A DNA stretch of 64,000 bases, taken from positions 15,696,333 through 15,760,332 of the forward strand of contig NC_058045.1 of the NCBI RefSeq assembly GCF_020085105.1, read 5' to 3'. This document shows positions 34,659 to 58,385 of this stretch, piece after piece; the stretch's first letter is position 1; each line of letters begins with the position of its first letter. The translations under genes were made by a program, and so were the position numbers. The notes under the pieces are model-generated. The model saw only the letters and a list, made by a program, of their open reading frames with translations, was not told the DNA's origin and searched no databases. This DNA is from Siniperca chuatsi (Eukaryota; Chordata; Actinopteri; Centrarchiformes; Sinipercidae).

Positions 34659-36647
34659 GTAAGGGCACTTTTTTAGAAAATTACACTAACTTATGGAACA
34701 ACTACTGGGACAGATTTTAATATATGTATCTATTGAATATAAGTATTTTCCTGCACCTATAAAGTTAGAAAATCTTTTTCCTGTATTTGGATTTTCACAC
34801 AAATCCCCTCGGGGTGTGAATTTTTTATAACCTGTGAAGCTTTCTTATGCTGTAAAGTAGAAACGCTTGATTTAAACAATCCTAAATCAAATGAGGACAT
34901 TCTTGTGAGTCATATACAAATACAATTATACACTATAGAAATATAATTAAATATTATGGGAACATTAAAATATTGATGAAAATGTCACAATAAACTCACA
35001 AACACACCAGGAAAAATCCAGGAATATAATGTGATACCTTATATATTGATTATATATTGATTGAAATTTGACCGTACACATGCAGTTTCAGTTTCCTGTG
35101 GAAATTTCTATTTATTGTACAGTAGAACAGGGTTTTATTGTTCCCCTATGGCTGCTCTAGAAATGTTTATCTTCATTTCTGTCCTGAGCTGAAAGGTTTC
35201 AAACAGCCACCAGCATCAGATCCCGACTCTGGATTCCCCAGTCTCCCTGCTCCCAAGGAATCCCCCTGGTTACACTAGTCTATGTTTGTGTTTAAGAGGA
35301 AAATTAGATTTCAGACAGGCAGCTCCTCCCTGAAAACTGTCAGCCTACAAGATGAAATCAAGTTACATTTTTTAATCTTTGCTCATTAACCATCCTACTC
35401 CTTCTGCTTGTGTGGCACTGCAATCGCCTCACTTTTAAAAATACCCAGAGTATTTAAAAATGATTTTCATATTTTCCCTCCTTTGTATGTTATCTTCTCT
35501 GTACTTTATCACTTCAGTTTTATTTTGTAGTCCTTCCCACACATGTCACTCTGTTATTTGTGCTTTTTTTCCTCTCCTCTGCACTTTTTGCTTTCTGGCT
35601 CCATTGCAGTGCAGCATTGGACATTCAGTGGTTTTCTCTTCTCTCCATTACACTGCAGTGCGAGGCCAAAGCTCAGGCTGATGTGAAATTTCCCACTCTT
35701 CAGATTCAGGAGACACTTTTCCGAAATCACAACACACTTGTGTGGCAAACCCACTTACAGTAACTAGTGCAATAACATCAGGAACCTTTGCTTCAAAATA
35801 CTGCATTGAAAAACAATTTCAAATCTGTCAAATACTGCTTTCATAAATTATACAGTGTGTGACCTCAAACAATGCCTGAAACTAAGTGTACGTACTGTAT
35901 TTTTCTAGGTCATTTTATCTCATAGGCATACTGTTCATATTATGTATTTACATGCTTTGCAGTTGCTGTTTGAGTTGAAATCCCATCTGTAAAAAAATCC
36001 AAAATGATGTTACAGATTTCCAGTTAGAAACATGTTTGTGCTGACAAAATACAGTAAAATATAAAATAAATGTATGAGATAAAAATCAAATTTGCAATGA
36101 AATAATTAAAGACTGCAACACTTCAATCCCTGTAGTCGTTAAATCCTGCTTTTGATGAAACTGTTTACTCTGAGTAACGTCCGCAGTCGCAGATGTGTTT
36201 CCACACCTGCTTGTGTCTCTGCAAACAAGCCCCATGTTCCACCATCTCATCTGCAGGTTAACTACTGACTCTGCAGCTGGCTCTTGTATCGTTTGTGATA
36301 TCAAAGACAGCATAGACTTTTAATAGCCGAGCTCACTCTCCCAGATGAGTACTACTATATCCTAGAAGCATAATACCAGTACAGCTGTTGCAGGCAGCAT
36401 CTGCTGGATCTAATTACTATGTTTCTGTGCCTGTCAAAGAAATACTGTTTGCCTCTGTGACTCTCTCCAGTAGCCCTGAATAACAATTAGGGAGGTCCAG
36501 TAATGTAGGTCTTATTAGTGTGAATGAAAGGTAGAAGTAAGGTCGGGCTCATGCAAAGACAGTGATCTCCCGCTCTGTTACCAACCAATTCCACATCATA
36601 TGGAAACATTTTCACACAAGCTTATCAGACAGCTTCTTAACACATAT

Positions 36648-36658
<11 letters not shown>

Positions 36659-36698
<40 letters not shown>

Positions 36699-36700
36699 CA
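36659..36700. repeat. (CA)n-(TA)n microsatellite abutting a Tc1-like element
   Basis: A CA run passes into TATATATACATA and directly borders the TA insertion site of the Tc1-like element. AT dinucleotide tracts are typical integration targets for that superfamily. Confidence 0.85.
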
Positions 36701-36702
36701 TA

Positions 36703-38286
<1,584 letters not shown>

Positions 38287-38288
38287 TA

Positions 38289-39420
38289 GATGTTAAACAG
38301 AAGAGGCCCCAGAATTTAGCCTTGGGGAACTCCACATGTAATTTTTGTCCGCTCAGATGTGTAATTACCAATTGAAACAAAGTACTCCCTGTCATTCAAA
38401 TAGGATTCAAAGCAGTTTATCACTGTGCCAGAAAGTCCCACCCAGTTTTCCAGTCTACCTAGTAATATGTTGTGGTTGACCGTGTCAAATACAGCAGATC
38501 TAATAATACCAAGACGAAAACTTTTCCAGTCTCTGTGCTGTGGTGTGGTCAAAATCCTGACTGGAAAACATCAAAACAATTGTTTAAGGCCAAGAAGGTG
38601 TTAAGGTGTGGAAAAACAGCTATTTCAGTGATTTTACTTAAAAATGGGAGATTTGATACAGACCTATAATTGTTCATAAGTGAGTTGTCTAGATTATTCT
38701 TTGTAAAGACTGGCTTAATAACTGCAGTTTTCAGGGCCTGTGGGAAATAGCCTGAGTAGAGAAGTGTTGACTATTTACAGAAGATCTGATGCCATGCAAT
38801 TTTATACACTTTTCAAAAAGCATGTAGGGAGAATACAAAGGCAGCAGGAGGAGGATTTTAGATGTTGCACAACTTCCTCCAAGGTTATATGGTTGATAGG
38901 ACCAAATTGTGTCATGCAAATTGAATTGGTTTTAAGTGGATGCAAGGACAATACAGACCTTATACATGATATGGAGGAACTAACAGTTTGAATTTTGTCA
39001 GTGAAGGGGGCAAATTCATTGCATGATTTAGTGGATAAAAGTTCAGGTGCTATTGACACAGTAGGGTTTGTCAGCCTGTCAACAGTAGCAAATAAGGCAC
39101 GTGCATTATTGTTTTTTACAGTTATGTCATTGTGGCAGTGAGGGTGCTGTGTGCCAGGGTGCATCATCTTAGGGCTGGCCAATGGGTGTCGCAGGCTGAA
39201 CCAAAAATGGTCCATCAGTACTTTAACTCCAGATCTGCTTGGGTGGAGGCCATCTTCCCTGAAAAGATGTCTAACAGATTTAAGTTATCAATATAGTTGA
39301 TCCTTTCAGACCGCAGGTTTTGCTGAGCCATGTATTCAGTGATAAGAGACTGAACCTGTTGATCCCTCTGTTGACCACTGGTTATAGGCCACAAACAAAA
39401 AGCTGAAAAAAAACAGAAAA
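38289..39420 (-). mobile_element. Decayed non-LTR retrotransposon (L2/CR1-like LINE) fragment
   Basis: On the minus strand, 39215-38802 encodes text typical of fish LINE polyproteins, including LFATVDRLTNP, APELLSTKSCNEFAPFTDKI and EEVVQHLKSSSC. Next, 38552-38300 encodes reverse-transcriptase blocks [33 protein letters not shown] and GVPQG...LGPLLFNIY. Before them, around 39250-39160, a DGLHPSRSG-like motif recalls the SGNH-esterase region found in some fish LINE ORFs. Frameshifts and an in-frame stop after GVPQG show it is dead. It ends exactly at the TA flank of the Tc1-like element. Confidence 0.75.
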
Positions 39421-40009
39421 AAAAATACACTGCCAACAGTAATGCTAGCTATTGTCAGCTATATACCAGCTCATTACAGACACTAGCGCTCGTCTCTGAC
39501 TATCAACTTACTACATTGGTTTGGGACTGCCTCGGTAACCGGCGTGGCTTATGACAGACAGAAAATGATCCAAAGCTACATTAAGCAAATGTAGAATAAT
39601 ATGATTAATTCTGTGGTGTTAATCAGTTGAGGAATTTTCTCTTTTATATCACAGACCACTTTGTTTATGCACACCTTTTGCTGTCCGCCAGATGTCCAGG
39701 GTCAAAGTTGGCTGAACTGAATCCATAAATTTTGCCCTCTGTGGGAGTATAGTCCTTCACTTATCTTTAGCTTACCTTGAGTTTTGAGTCTTGGGATAGC
39801 TATGATGTCATTTAGAGACAGCTGTCCGTTTAAATCTTGTCGAGTTGACTTCTGACGAGCTCACCAGCAGAAGATATTGACTGAGAAGAACTCCATGACA
39901 CAGCAACTGTGTTACAGGAAACCTTAAAGGTTTTGAAACAAGTAGGAAAAAGTAGTTAAGCAGAGAGCAAGTGAAAAGAGTGTCTATACTGTAGCAAAGC
40001 AATGTGACA

Positions 40010-40510
40010 ATGTGAAAGGGGTCGCTCGTAGTGATGAATCTACAGAGAAGTATCATCTGAATCCGCAGCTCCCCTCAGCTTTACGGAGCTTTATAACGAG
40101 TTTCAGCTCATTGTTTAGCTGTCCGGCCGCAACTTTACTGTTTTGATTCACTCTCACCGCTCTTGTTTTCAGCCACAGCAGGCAGCTGTTTTCAGTGAAA
40201 AAGCTCTAAAAACCCACTGTACACTACTTGCTCAGCACCAAACAGCAGACAGACACAGCTGGCACTAGCTGGTGAACATAGTGGAGCATTTAGCAGTTAA
40301 AGAGCCAGATATTCTCAGGAGGTGGAAGAGACCAAAAACAGAGCTAAAGAGAGTGAATATTGGACCTACATTTTCCAGGTGACCAGAAACATGACTGCAA
40401 ATGAATGATCCGTAACTGCTGAATGAGTAAATAAGCAACTGTTTGCTTAAAATGTGATGCTGGTCAATGTGTTCACAACTTGTTTTCACTGCCCCCAAGT
40501 GGCCAAAAAA
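40010..40510 (+). repeat. Dispersed repeat family R1, copy 2
   Basis: The fullest copy of the family seen at 14310 and 44268. It includes GGGGTCGCTCGTAGTGATGA, CTCAGCACCAAACAGCAGAC, AACAGAGCTAAAGAGAGTG and a terminal TTTTCACTGCCCCCAAGTGG. It lies upstream of CHRM2. Confidence 0.65.
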
Positions 40511-41224
40511 ATCTGTTCTTGCAGGTTTAAGTACATTTTCTTGATAATATTTCTGTACTTCTAAAAATATTAATGCAGGATTGTAATTGAGTATTTTTAC
40601 CCCACACACACACACACACACACCCACCCCACCCCACCCACACACAGACACACCAGCTCTTTCTCATGTGCAACAGAAACGGACCAGAATGGGTCTTTGA
40701 TGAGTAAGTGATAGAGTTAGAGATGCTGTAATGAAGTTTCATCTGGCTGTAAGAGCAGGAAGGAAACATCTCTCAGGTATAGTATGATGTTATCATGTGG
40801 CCTAATGGAGTCGCTTACAGGGTTTTACCAATATGCAACAATCCTCATGGTCTCAACTAAGTGTCTTTATATTGATTTTCTCATCACAATACATCAGTTA
40901 ATCACATTGTTATACTCTGTATATTGTAGGTCTATTCCTTATATTTCAGGCTTTTTAACATAATAGTAACTGTAATGGTGCTTTGCCTTAATTGTGGTGT
41001 TTTGCTGTCTGTTTGCTTGGCTGGGGCCATTTTATAATACACAACCCATTATAAATACAAAAGAGCAGCTATCTCCATGTCACATGTTGTTTAGTAGATG
41101 CTTTTATCCAAAGCACCTAACAGCACCATGATTGCCATGATTTTTAGCGTGGGTGGCCCCAGTAAAAAACTGTCTGTACACTCACTGAAACAGTCTTTCA
41201 TAACTCACAGAACAGGCAGTTCCA

Positions 41225-41465
41225 GTGCCAAAGAATCATTTCAATTAAATTTTATTTATATAGCGCCAGTTCATAACAGAAGTTATCTCATTGCACTTTT
41301 CCTATAGAGCAGGTCTAGACCGTACTCTTTATATTATTTACAGAGACCTAACAATGCTCACCATGAGCATGCACCTGGTGACAGTGGCAAGGAAAAACTT
41401 CCTTTAAGAGCCAGAAATCTCAGGCAGAACCAGACTCAGGGTGGGCGGCAATCGGATGGCCGCTG
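41225..41465 (+). repeat. LINE 3'-tail-like interspersed repeat
   Basis: Contains TTTTATTTATATAGCGCCAG, TAGAGCAGGTCTAGACCGTA, GTGACAGTGGCAAGGAAAAA and GAACCAGACTCAGGGTGGGC. This order is familiar from abundant percomorph repeats that resemble LINE 3' ends. It supports a percomorph origin. No coding potential. Confidence 0.6.
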
Positions 41466-42288
41466 TATTGTTTTTTTTCTCACTCAGAAATCAGAAATTA
41501 TTCTGCAGATAAACCGTCTTTAGAAAACCTCAGAGAATCTGCCCTGTCATGACATTAAAACCATGGCTTCCATTTAGGTTTGTTTGGACATCTGTCTTAA
41601 AGAGCGAACACGTAAGCACACATAGACACATCCATACAAACTTGCACGACATTTTTTAATTGGCTCTCACACACACATTAGATACTCTCGAAGGGCATTT
41701 TGTGACTTTCAAAGCTGAATTGGAAATTTAAATGAACTCTCAAGAGGTGTCAGTGGCCTCGTTAGAGGCTCCCGTTCAACCTGTCAGGTCAGATTTTGGC
41801 AGAATTAAGACTTCCAGGTCACTTAAGATGTGGGTGAATAGCTCAGCAAAGAAACTGGCAAAATGGTTTTAAAAAATCACTTTATATAAGTAGCATCTGA
41901 TACTATGTAGGTCTAATTATACTATAACAGTTGATTTACATATATCAGATAACACCCACTGTACATATTTAAAGCCTTTTAACTCCAAACCAGTTTCAAT
42001 GTGTTGTTCCTGATATGAATATGTGGGACACTGTTGTATATTTTTAAACACAGCTGCTGCAGCCTTTATTTGCTCACCTGTCCATCCTTCACACCCGGGT
42101 CAAGCCGTAAGCTCTAAAACACTGCCACACCTGCCAGATGTTTACACGCTGAAAGTTATGCATGATTTTGCATCTGTAACTGTGCAGACAGATAAATGCA
42201 CACACAAATAAAAAATAATTGTCATCACAAAAAGGCAAAATAGTTGCAAAGAGGCTAATTGTTTCATCATCATATTTATGTTTGCCAG

Positions 42289-42347
42289 GTATTGCACGGA
42301 TTTGATTCAAGCCTGAAGCATCTGTGAGAAGGATATCCAAAACCAGT
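42289..42347 (+). other. chrm2: CHRM2 5' UTR segment with upstream splice acceptor
   Basis: Sixty bases before the CHRM2 ATG is a pyrimidine-containing acceptor, tttatgtttgccag|gt (AG at 42287-42288). Mammalian CHRM2 has several untranslated upstream exons spliced to the coding exon, so this segment is probably the untranslated start of the first coding exon. The in-frame codons ahead of the ATG begin with GTG and are not a plausible start. Confidence 0.5.
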
Positions 42348-44853
42348 ATGGAGACTCTTAATTCATCCCACACCACCAACATCAGCAGTGGTGATAACAC
42401 CAGCCTCTTTTCTGAAAGCCCGTACACAACTGTGGAGATTGTGCTCATTATCCTAGTGGCTGGATCTCTGAGTCTGATCACTGTCATTGGAAACATCCTG
42501 GTCATGCTCTCTATAAAGGTTTGGGTTTTCTTTATTTAATCATTTATGATTCATGAGTGTGTTACAAGCATCCATCTCTGGACACCTTGAAAAGCACACC
42601 CAGACTTAGAGATAGGAATACAGCGTTTGCAACCCTGTGCAGAGTGGTTATCTAATAGAAATGAGAAAACACACATCACATTGCACAAAAAATGATTAGC
42701 ATCTGACAGCCTGCTCCATGTTGTTTCTCTAAAGGTAAACAGGAACCTGCAGACCATCAACAACTACTTCCTGTTCAGCCTAGCCTGTGCAGACCTCATT
42801 ATTGGCGTCTGCTCCATGAACCTCTACACTGTCTATATTGTGATTGGCTACTGGCCCTTGGGAGCAGTGGTGTGTGACCTGTGGCTGGCTGTCGATTATG
42901 TTGTCAGCAACGCCTCAGTCATGAACCTTCTCATCATTAGTTTTGACCGATACTTCTGTGTCACCAAACCGCTCAGCTACCCCGCGCGCCGCAGCACCAA
43001 GATGGCGGGCCTGATGATCGCTGCGGCCTGGGTTTTGTCCTTCATCCTGTGGGCTCCAGCCATTTTGTTCTGGCAGTTCATCGTGGGCGTGAGAGCCGTG
43101 CCGCCAGGTCAGTGCTACATCCAGTTCTTCTCAAACCCAACGGTGACATTTGGGACAGCCATAGCAGCTTTTTACCTGCCAGTGGCCATCATGATCCACC
43201 TCTACTGGCGCATCTCCAAGGCCAGCCGCAGCCGCATGAGAAGGGACAGCAGGAAGACTTCAGGTACCAGTCTGGGAGAAGGCCCCTATCACAGTCAGGA
43301 GGAGCGACGTGAGAGCCAGAACAACTGCATCACAACAAGAGAGGCTCAGGAGGAGGCTGGAGATGGGAAGGCGCAGGCGCAGGAGCAGAATGGAAGCGGG
43401 CCCTGCATGGACGTAAGAGCTGAGCAGGTAGACAGCATCCGCGCTTCATCATCTAAGGACACTGCGGTCCCTGCGCCATCACAGAAAGGCTCAGATGGTG
43501 GGAATAAGACCAATCAAACGCAGCCCCCTTCCCCGGAAAACTCAGCCGCTGACAGACAAAGTTTGATCACAAGGACACTGTTTAAGGTATATTCGATTAC
43601 TGTAGAAAAACTTGTGTGATTCAGATGACTAAAAAACACAAATTATCAATCACAAATTTGACCATATTTACAGCTATCAATATTTTTACCCATGCTAGTG
43701 GTGTGGCTCTAGGGATGGCAATGTCTGTCGGTCAGTCCACCAATTTGGTCCAGAAATGTCTCAACTATTGGATGGATTGCCATAAAGTTTTGTACAGACA
43801 TTTATTGTTGCCAGTTACCGCCACCATGAGGTTGATTCCTTCTGATTCCTTCAGCCACATTTTTGGTTTAGAGTGAAATTATTCGACAACTATTGGATGG
43901 ATTGCCATCACCAGGTCAAAATAATGTTAATTTAAATGTATTCCAATACTTTTTATTTAAATATCTGAAAAATAATTAAATATCTGCAAAAAATAATGAC
44001 ATTCCCATCAGCCTCAACTGTACTTTGTGTTTAGTACTAATTAACAAACGTTAGCATGCTAACTTGCTAAATTAAGATGGTGAACATGGTAAACATTATA
44101 CCTGCTGAACGTCAGCATGTTAACATTGTCATTGTGAACATGTTAACATGCTGATGTTAGCATTTAGTTTAAAGCACTGCTGTGCGTAAGTGAAGCCTCA
44201 CAGGGCTGCAAGCATGGCTGTAGACTCTTAGTCTTAATAAATTAACAGGACATACTTTTACTACTTTAACCAAAACAGAGCTAAAAGAGTGTGAATATTG
44301 GACTTACTTTTGCCAGGTGGCCAGAGACACAATTCCAAATGAAAGCTAATGTTGTTCCATGTCTGCTGGACGTGTAAATAAACAACTGTTTGCTAAAAAG
44401 TTAGCCACAACAACTTTAGTAGGTGATTAAAGTTGTGTTTACAACTTGTTTCGCTGCCCCCAAGTTGCCAAGAAAATCAATTAATATCACTTTAAAAATG
44501 ATGAATGAAAATGTCCTCTTCTCCTACTCTTGATTTTTCAGGTAACAAAGCAGAGTGCTGTGGCAAAGTGGAAAAAGAAGGGCATTTCTTCCAGGGAGAA
44601 AAAGGTGACGCGTACCATCATGGCCATCCTGGTTGCTTTTGTCGTCACATGGACACCGTACAACGTGATGGTCCTGATCAACACCTTCTGTTCCGTCTGC
44701 ATCCCAAACTCCCTCTGGATCATCGGCTACTGGCTCTGCTACATCAACAGCACCATCAACCCGGCCTGCTATGCCCTCTGCAACGCCACCTTCAAAAACA
44801 CCTTCAAGCACCTGCTTCTGTGCCAGTACAAGAACATACGTACAGCACGATGA
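42348..44853 (+). CDS. chrm2: CHRM2-type muscarinic acetylcholine receptor, intron-split coding sequence
   Basis: This is a seven-transmembrane acetylcholine receptor coupling to Gi/o. Coding exons: 42348-42518, 42735-43586 and 44542-44853 (57, 284 and 103 codons plus TGA; 444 aa). Both introns are phase 0 and split AAG|GTA. Seen: N-terminal sequons at Asn5, 11 and 17; TM1 with GN (Asn49); Asp77 in LACAD; Cys104-Cys184 disulfide pair; ligand-binding Asp111 in [12 protein letters not shown] at 128-130; a long, poorly conserved third intracellular loop (about 218-362); REKKVTRTI before TM6; TWTPYN with Trp378 and Asn382; NPACY at 414-418; and a probable palmitoylated Cys435. TM and loop segments such as [10 protein letters not shown] and YIQFFSN are closer to M2, whereas the tail LLLCQYKN looks M4-like. 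The neighbours' human orthologues are on chromosome 7 with CHRM2, so I call M2. ATG 42348 is chosen because it is the first in frame and M2-like. Confidence 0.9.
43700..44235 (+). repeat. Dispersed repeat filling CHRM2 intron 2
   Basis: Contains a twice-repeated CTATTGGATGGATTGCCAT (43766 and 43892) and, at the right, AACATGTTAACATGCTGATGTTAGCATTTAG with inverted GTTAGCATGCTAAC words. It ends AGCATGGCTGTAGACTCTTAG. I recognise it as a common teleost repeat. With the R1 copy at 44268 it makes up most of the 955-bp intron. Confidence 0.6.
44268..44480 (+). repeat. Dispersed repeat family R1, copy 3 (partial, in CHRM2 intron 2)
   Basis: Corresponds to the right half of copy 2: AACAGAGCTAAAAGAGTGTG, CTGCTGGACGTGTAAATAAAC and TTTCGCTGCCCCCAAGTTGCC. 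It occupies the 3' third of the second CHRM2 coding intron and stops about 60 bp before the splice acceptor. Confidence 0.6.
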
Positions 44854-46102
44854 GGGCGAAAATACTGACTCATGTTTGTGATGGAGTCAAAATAACGTGA
44901 TATATCTTGTAAACTGAGATGACACAAATATTGGAGTGAACATATTGTTAAAATGTAGACTTGGTGAGTTGTAATTGTGCACTTACGTACCCACTGCCAT
45001 TGAAAATGAAACTGTGTTCAACATTTATAATTGTACCACACACTTAACCTTAAATGATTTTTAAAATACATGGCATTGTATTATAATTCTCAAGGGAATG
45101 TATTCTGGTGGGAATGCACTTTATTTTGAAAAAGTACATTTGACTATTTGTAAGTTGGGGTTTTTACTTTGACAGGATGTTTTCCTCTTTGTTGCTTCTA
45201 CAATGAGCTTGTGCAGTATGTTCTATGATATGCAACCTGTTTTTACCCCAACATTAAAACTGTGGTAAATGTGATGGTTCTGTGTCCAAAACAGTGAATT
45301 AAAATCTAGAATGAAAGTGCAACTCTAGGATAAAAAGAAGATATCATACTATAGAACAACACACTGTATTATTGACATGAAATTAAGCGTTATGGTTGAC
45401 ACCGACCTGTGAAATAGGAAAAATCAGCCAAACTGAAAAATCAGTCTGAATGAAATCGTCTCTTCAAATTGAGTTAAGAAAAGAGAGAATAAAAGAGTAT
45501 TAGCAGCTGTAAACTGATGTGTGTGTGTGTGTGTGTGTGCATGTTTCCTCTTTGGTTAGATTAATTCATATTATCATATTAATCTAATGACATCTGTGAT
45601 CCATGTTATTGTGAAATAAGCCTAAATGTGATATTTGTCCATATCATCCCCTTTTTCTTCATGTATTAATACATGTTTTCTGTAAATAGAAGAGATAATA
45701 ACAAAACATTTAGTTTGGTGTCAGTTGTCTTTATTGTAACTTGTTTCAAATGTGCTCAGAATTAAATTGTGTTAGTTCAAAGAATAAATCCACAGAGCCT
45801 GATATTGGCATCACATCAGGCTTTTGCTGGGCATCACAACCTTTGCCCAGTTCCTGCTGGGCTGCTGCCTGATGGGAGGAACAACACACTGCACCACAAA
45901 TAAAAAATATATAAAGTGCAGTACTGCAGTAGTGTGTGCACCAGAAGAAACAGGGGAAACCCAGAGCAGCATGTGTGAACAGTAACAGAACTGCAGTTCA
46001 GTTACTTTGCAAAATCTTTATCAAACACTGCTGAACTGAAGATGGTTGACAAAGATGCGACGGAGAGCCAGTAACTGGTCCACAGTCTAAACAACACAAC
46101 AC

Positions 46103-46152
46103 CCTCCCATCTACACCTGCAGTATATAACTACTGCAGGTGTAGATGGGAGG
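46103..46152. repeat. Perfect 22-bp inverted repeat, 6-nt loop
   Basis: Left arm 46103-46124 starts CCTCCCATCTACACC; right arm 46131-46152 is its exact reverse complement; loop TATAAC. It lies about 1.2 kb after the CHRM2 stop codon, possibly in the 3' UTR. Confidence 0.9.
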
Positions 46153-47454
46153 AAGACAGAGTTTGATTGTAAAAGATTCTGATGCCTTTTTGCACATGTA
46201 ACCATCTGTGTGTCATGTCTACAGGAGCAAAACAGGACATTACTATAAACTATAGCATCATTTTACCCATTTAGAATGAAGGAAATTACTGTGCAGTATT
46301 CAAATATGATCATATATTTGTTGAGAGAGTTTAGCTAATTATCTAAGCATACAAGCTATGCTATTTCTTTCCTTTTCTGACTGACACACTACTTTTGTCT
46401 CATATGTAACCTAGTCCACTGGAGACAAATTTTCTATAGGTGTCTATATATTTTTTCTTGCCCCATCAGAAACTTGCTAGGTGACTCCAGGATTTCTTTT
46501 TAAATTACTGGGACACACTCTGAATAGGAACTGAATAGCAATAAGTGGGAAAAGTGAAAGTTCCAAACACAACCAACCAAATCAACACTACAGGCAACCA
46601 AAAACACTCATTGATTATGTAAAAGCAAACTTGGCTGCGAAAAAGAGAATAAAAGTTACTGCACAAAGACAAATAGAGCAATCATGCAAAACCATGAAAA
46701 ATAACATGTGCAATGTTCGTTAATATTTGCCTAAAAGTTATTACTTGAACACAACTAATTAAAAGTTTAAAGGGTCCTATAGTGAACACCTCACTGGCCA
46801 CTAACAGGGACATTTTTATACCCCTCCCAATTTAACACCAAGTGTCTGAAATTCCTGCACTGAATTGAAACGAGGAACAGAGAGAGAGAGAGGACTGGAT
46901 ACAGTATTAAATCCCCCTGCCACTGCCCCTCACTCTGGACTGAGTGTCATAAACCTCACATGGTTCCTGTCAGACACAGAAACAGAACAGAAGGAATCAA
47001 ACTGAAATCCTGTCTCAGCTGTGGCAAAACTCCTCTGGACGGCTGTGGAACTGTTTCGCCCTCTGGTGGAACAAAAAGCACATCTCCTAATGATACTCCT
47101 GCACCTGAAAACTTTAACTATGTCCAGTTTGCAGTTGCAACATCATTTGCAACATACAATTTGTTAAACATTTGGGATGTGTATGTAATGTATGTATGTA
47201 ATGTATGTGTGTGAAAGATAACTTTTCTTTTAACAAAATGTGATCACACAAGACTGCACAAGAATTGAACAGATAGACAATCACGACACAAAATCAAATT
47301 ATTTTTTAATTAAAACAACAAATCTAAGTGTTATAATGGCTCTCACTACAGTTAACAGGCAGAGACCAAAGTCTCTCGCTGACCTTCACCCTGATCCATC
47401 TCACCAAATGCAACCTTAAACTAAAACCTTAACTTTGCTAACAACATAAACTTA

Positions 47455-47960
47455 AAGGATAGGTGCACATTTTTTACGTCTGTCTTAAAACAAAAGTCAG
47501 GTGCCCATATGGACAGTGAAACAGGTTTTGCTTGCTGTAATAATTTATCCTGTTCATACTGGCCGTTAAAAATCCTTTCCTGTTATGATTTTAAAGAAAT
47601 GGGGGTGATGGGGGGCAAAAAACACAACCCTAGTGAGCATGTCTTAATGTTCCTATGGGAACTTGACAACTGCTTGTGAATTGTGAACTTCTCCTTTTAC
47701 TATTACCACACCTTTATATATAAAACCGCATTTAACTTCAAACCTTAACATTATGTATTTCAAATCTGAAAACTACACCAGTCTATTTGAGATACTTGTG
47801 TAAATCAGCCATTTTGTTCGGCACACCCTGGGCTTCTCGTCTTGGCCTGGCAATGGACACGTACAGTAAAGGGAGGTGGTTGGTCACCATGGGGCCACTA
47901 CTGATGCTGGTGGGGTTTAATGTCAACACATAACCATACCTGTTTGTTTATTATGTAACC
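47455..47960. repeat. Probable dispersed teleost repeat
   Basis: Begins AAAGGATAGGTGCACATTTT and continues AAAACAAAAGTCAGGTGCCC and CTTGCTGTAATAATTTATCC, an order of words that I associate with an abundant teleost MITE. The right boundary is unclear. Confidence 0.45.
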
Positions 47961-48441
47961 CTCTGTTTACACTCATGTCTCTGTCCTCATTGTGATTTGA
48001 GTCAATGTTATCAAAGACAACACAAAAGTGGCTTTGCAAGGCTAAATGCCTGAGGTCTTGAATATAAATGCTTCTTTTTAACACAAACAGGAGACCTTTT
48101 AGTACAAAAGACTGTATGAGGGCATATGTTGGCATCTACCTACATGGCACTTTGGTAGAAGTGAGTTACATTACTACAATTCCAGGTTACATTTCCCTCT
48201 ATGTCAAAAACTAATGGTCCCATCAGTGTTTACCCTGTACACACTGCATCCAGGACTAATTATCTACTTTAAATTTAGTCAAAGTGACCCATGCACTGCT
48301 GCTGTTTAGAGTAAACAGACACCTTGCAGGAGGAAATATCAGATGTATGTGGGCAGGGTATGGCTGAGCTGTCATCTGGTCTGCTGTCAGATCACCTGAG
48401 CAGGAATCTAATTTGCTTCATTACTGGCTACCAGTGGAGTC

Positions 48442-58385
<9,944 letters not shown>

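Larger units (their letters stand above)
28021..36655. other. Intergenic region between GNAI1 and CHRM2
   Basis: The GNAI1 promoter (leftward) and CHRM2 (rightward) face away from each other across about 14 kb. This part holds no recognisable coding exon; the short open frames have no family resemblance. A candidate untranslated exon at 34520-34658 is listed separately. AT-rich sequence near 28080-28340 contains repeated AAGTCAAAATxT words suggesting local tandem-like decay. Confidence 0.6.
45000..48441. other. CHRM2 3' region and intergenic stretch before AHCYL2
   Basis: Candidate polyadenylation signals for CHRM2 (ATTAAA near 45254, AATAAA near 45488) occur here, but the end cannot be fixed. 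No coding exon is recognised. A perfect hairpin lies at 46103-46152 and a dispersed repeat starts near 47455. Confidence 0.5.

Noticed and set aside
42089..42505. 138-codon frame opposite the first CHRM2 coding exon
   Set aside because: Overlaps conserved TM1 sequence on the other strand; a shadow frame.
43049..43312. 87-codon frame within the second CHRM2 exon
   Set aside because: Out-of-frame shadow of the receptor's TM4-TM5 coding sequence.
42348..44853. CHRM4 as the identity of the receptor
   Set aside because: The C-terminal tail looks M4-like, but loop and TM segments and the chromosome-7 neighbours favour CHRM2; a phylogeny would settle it.
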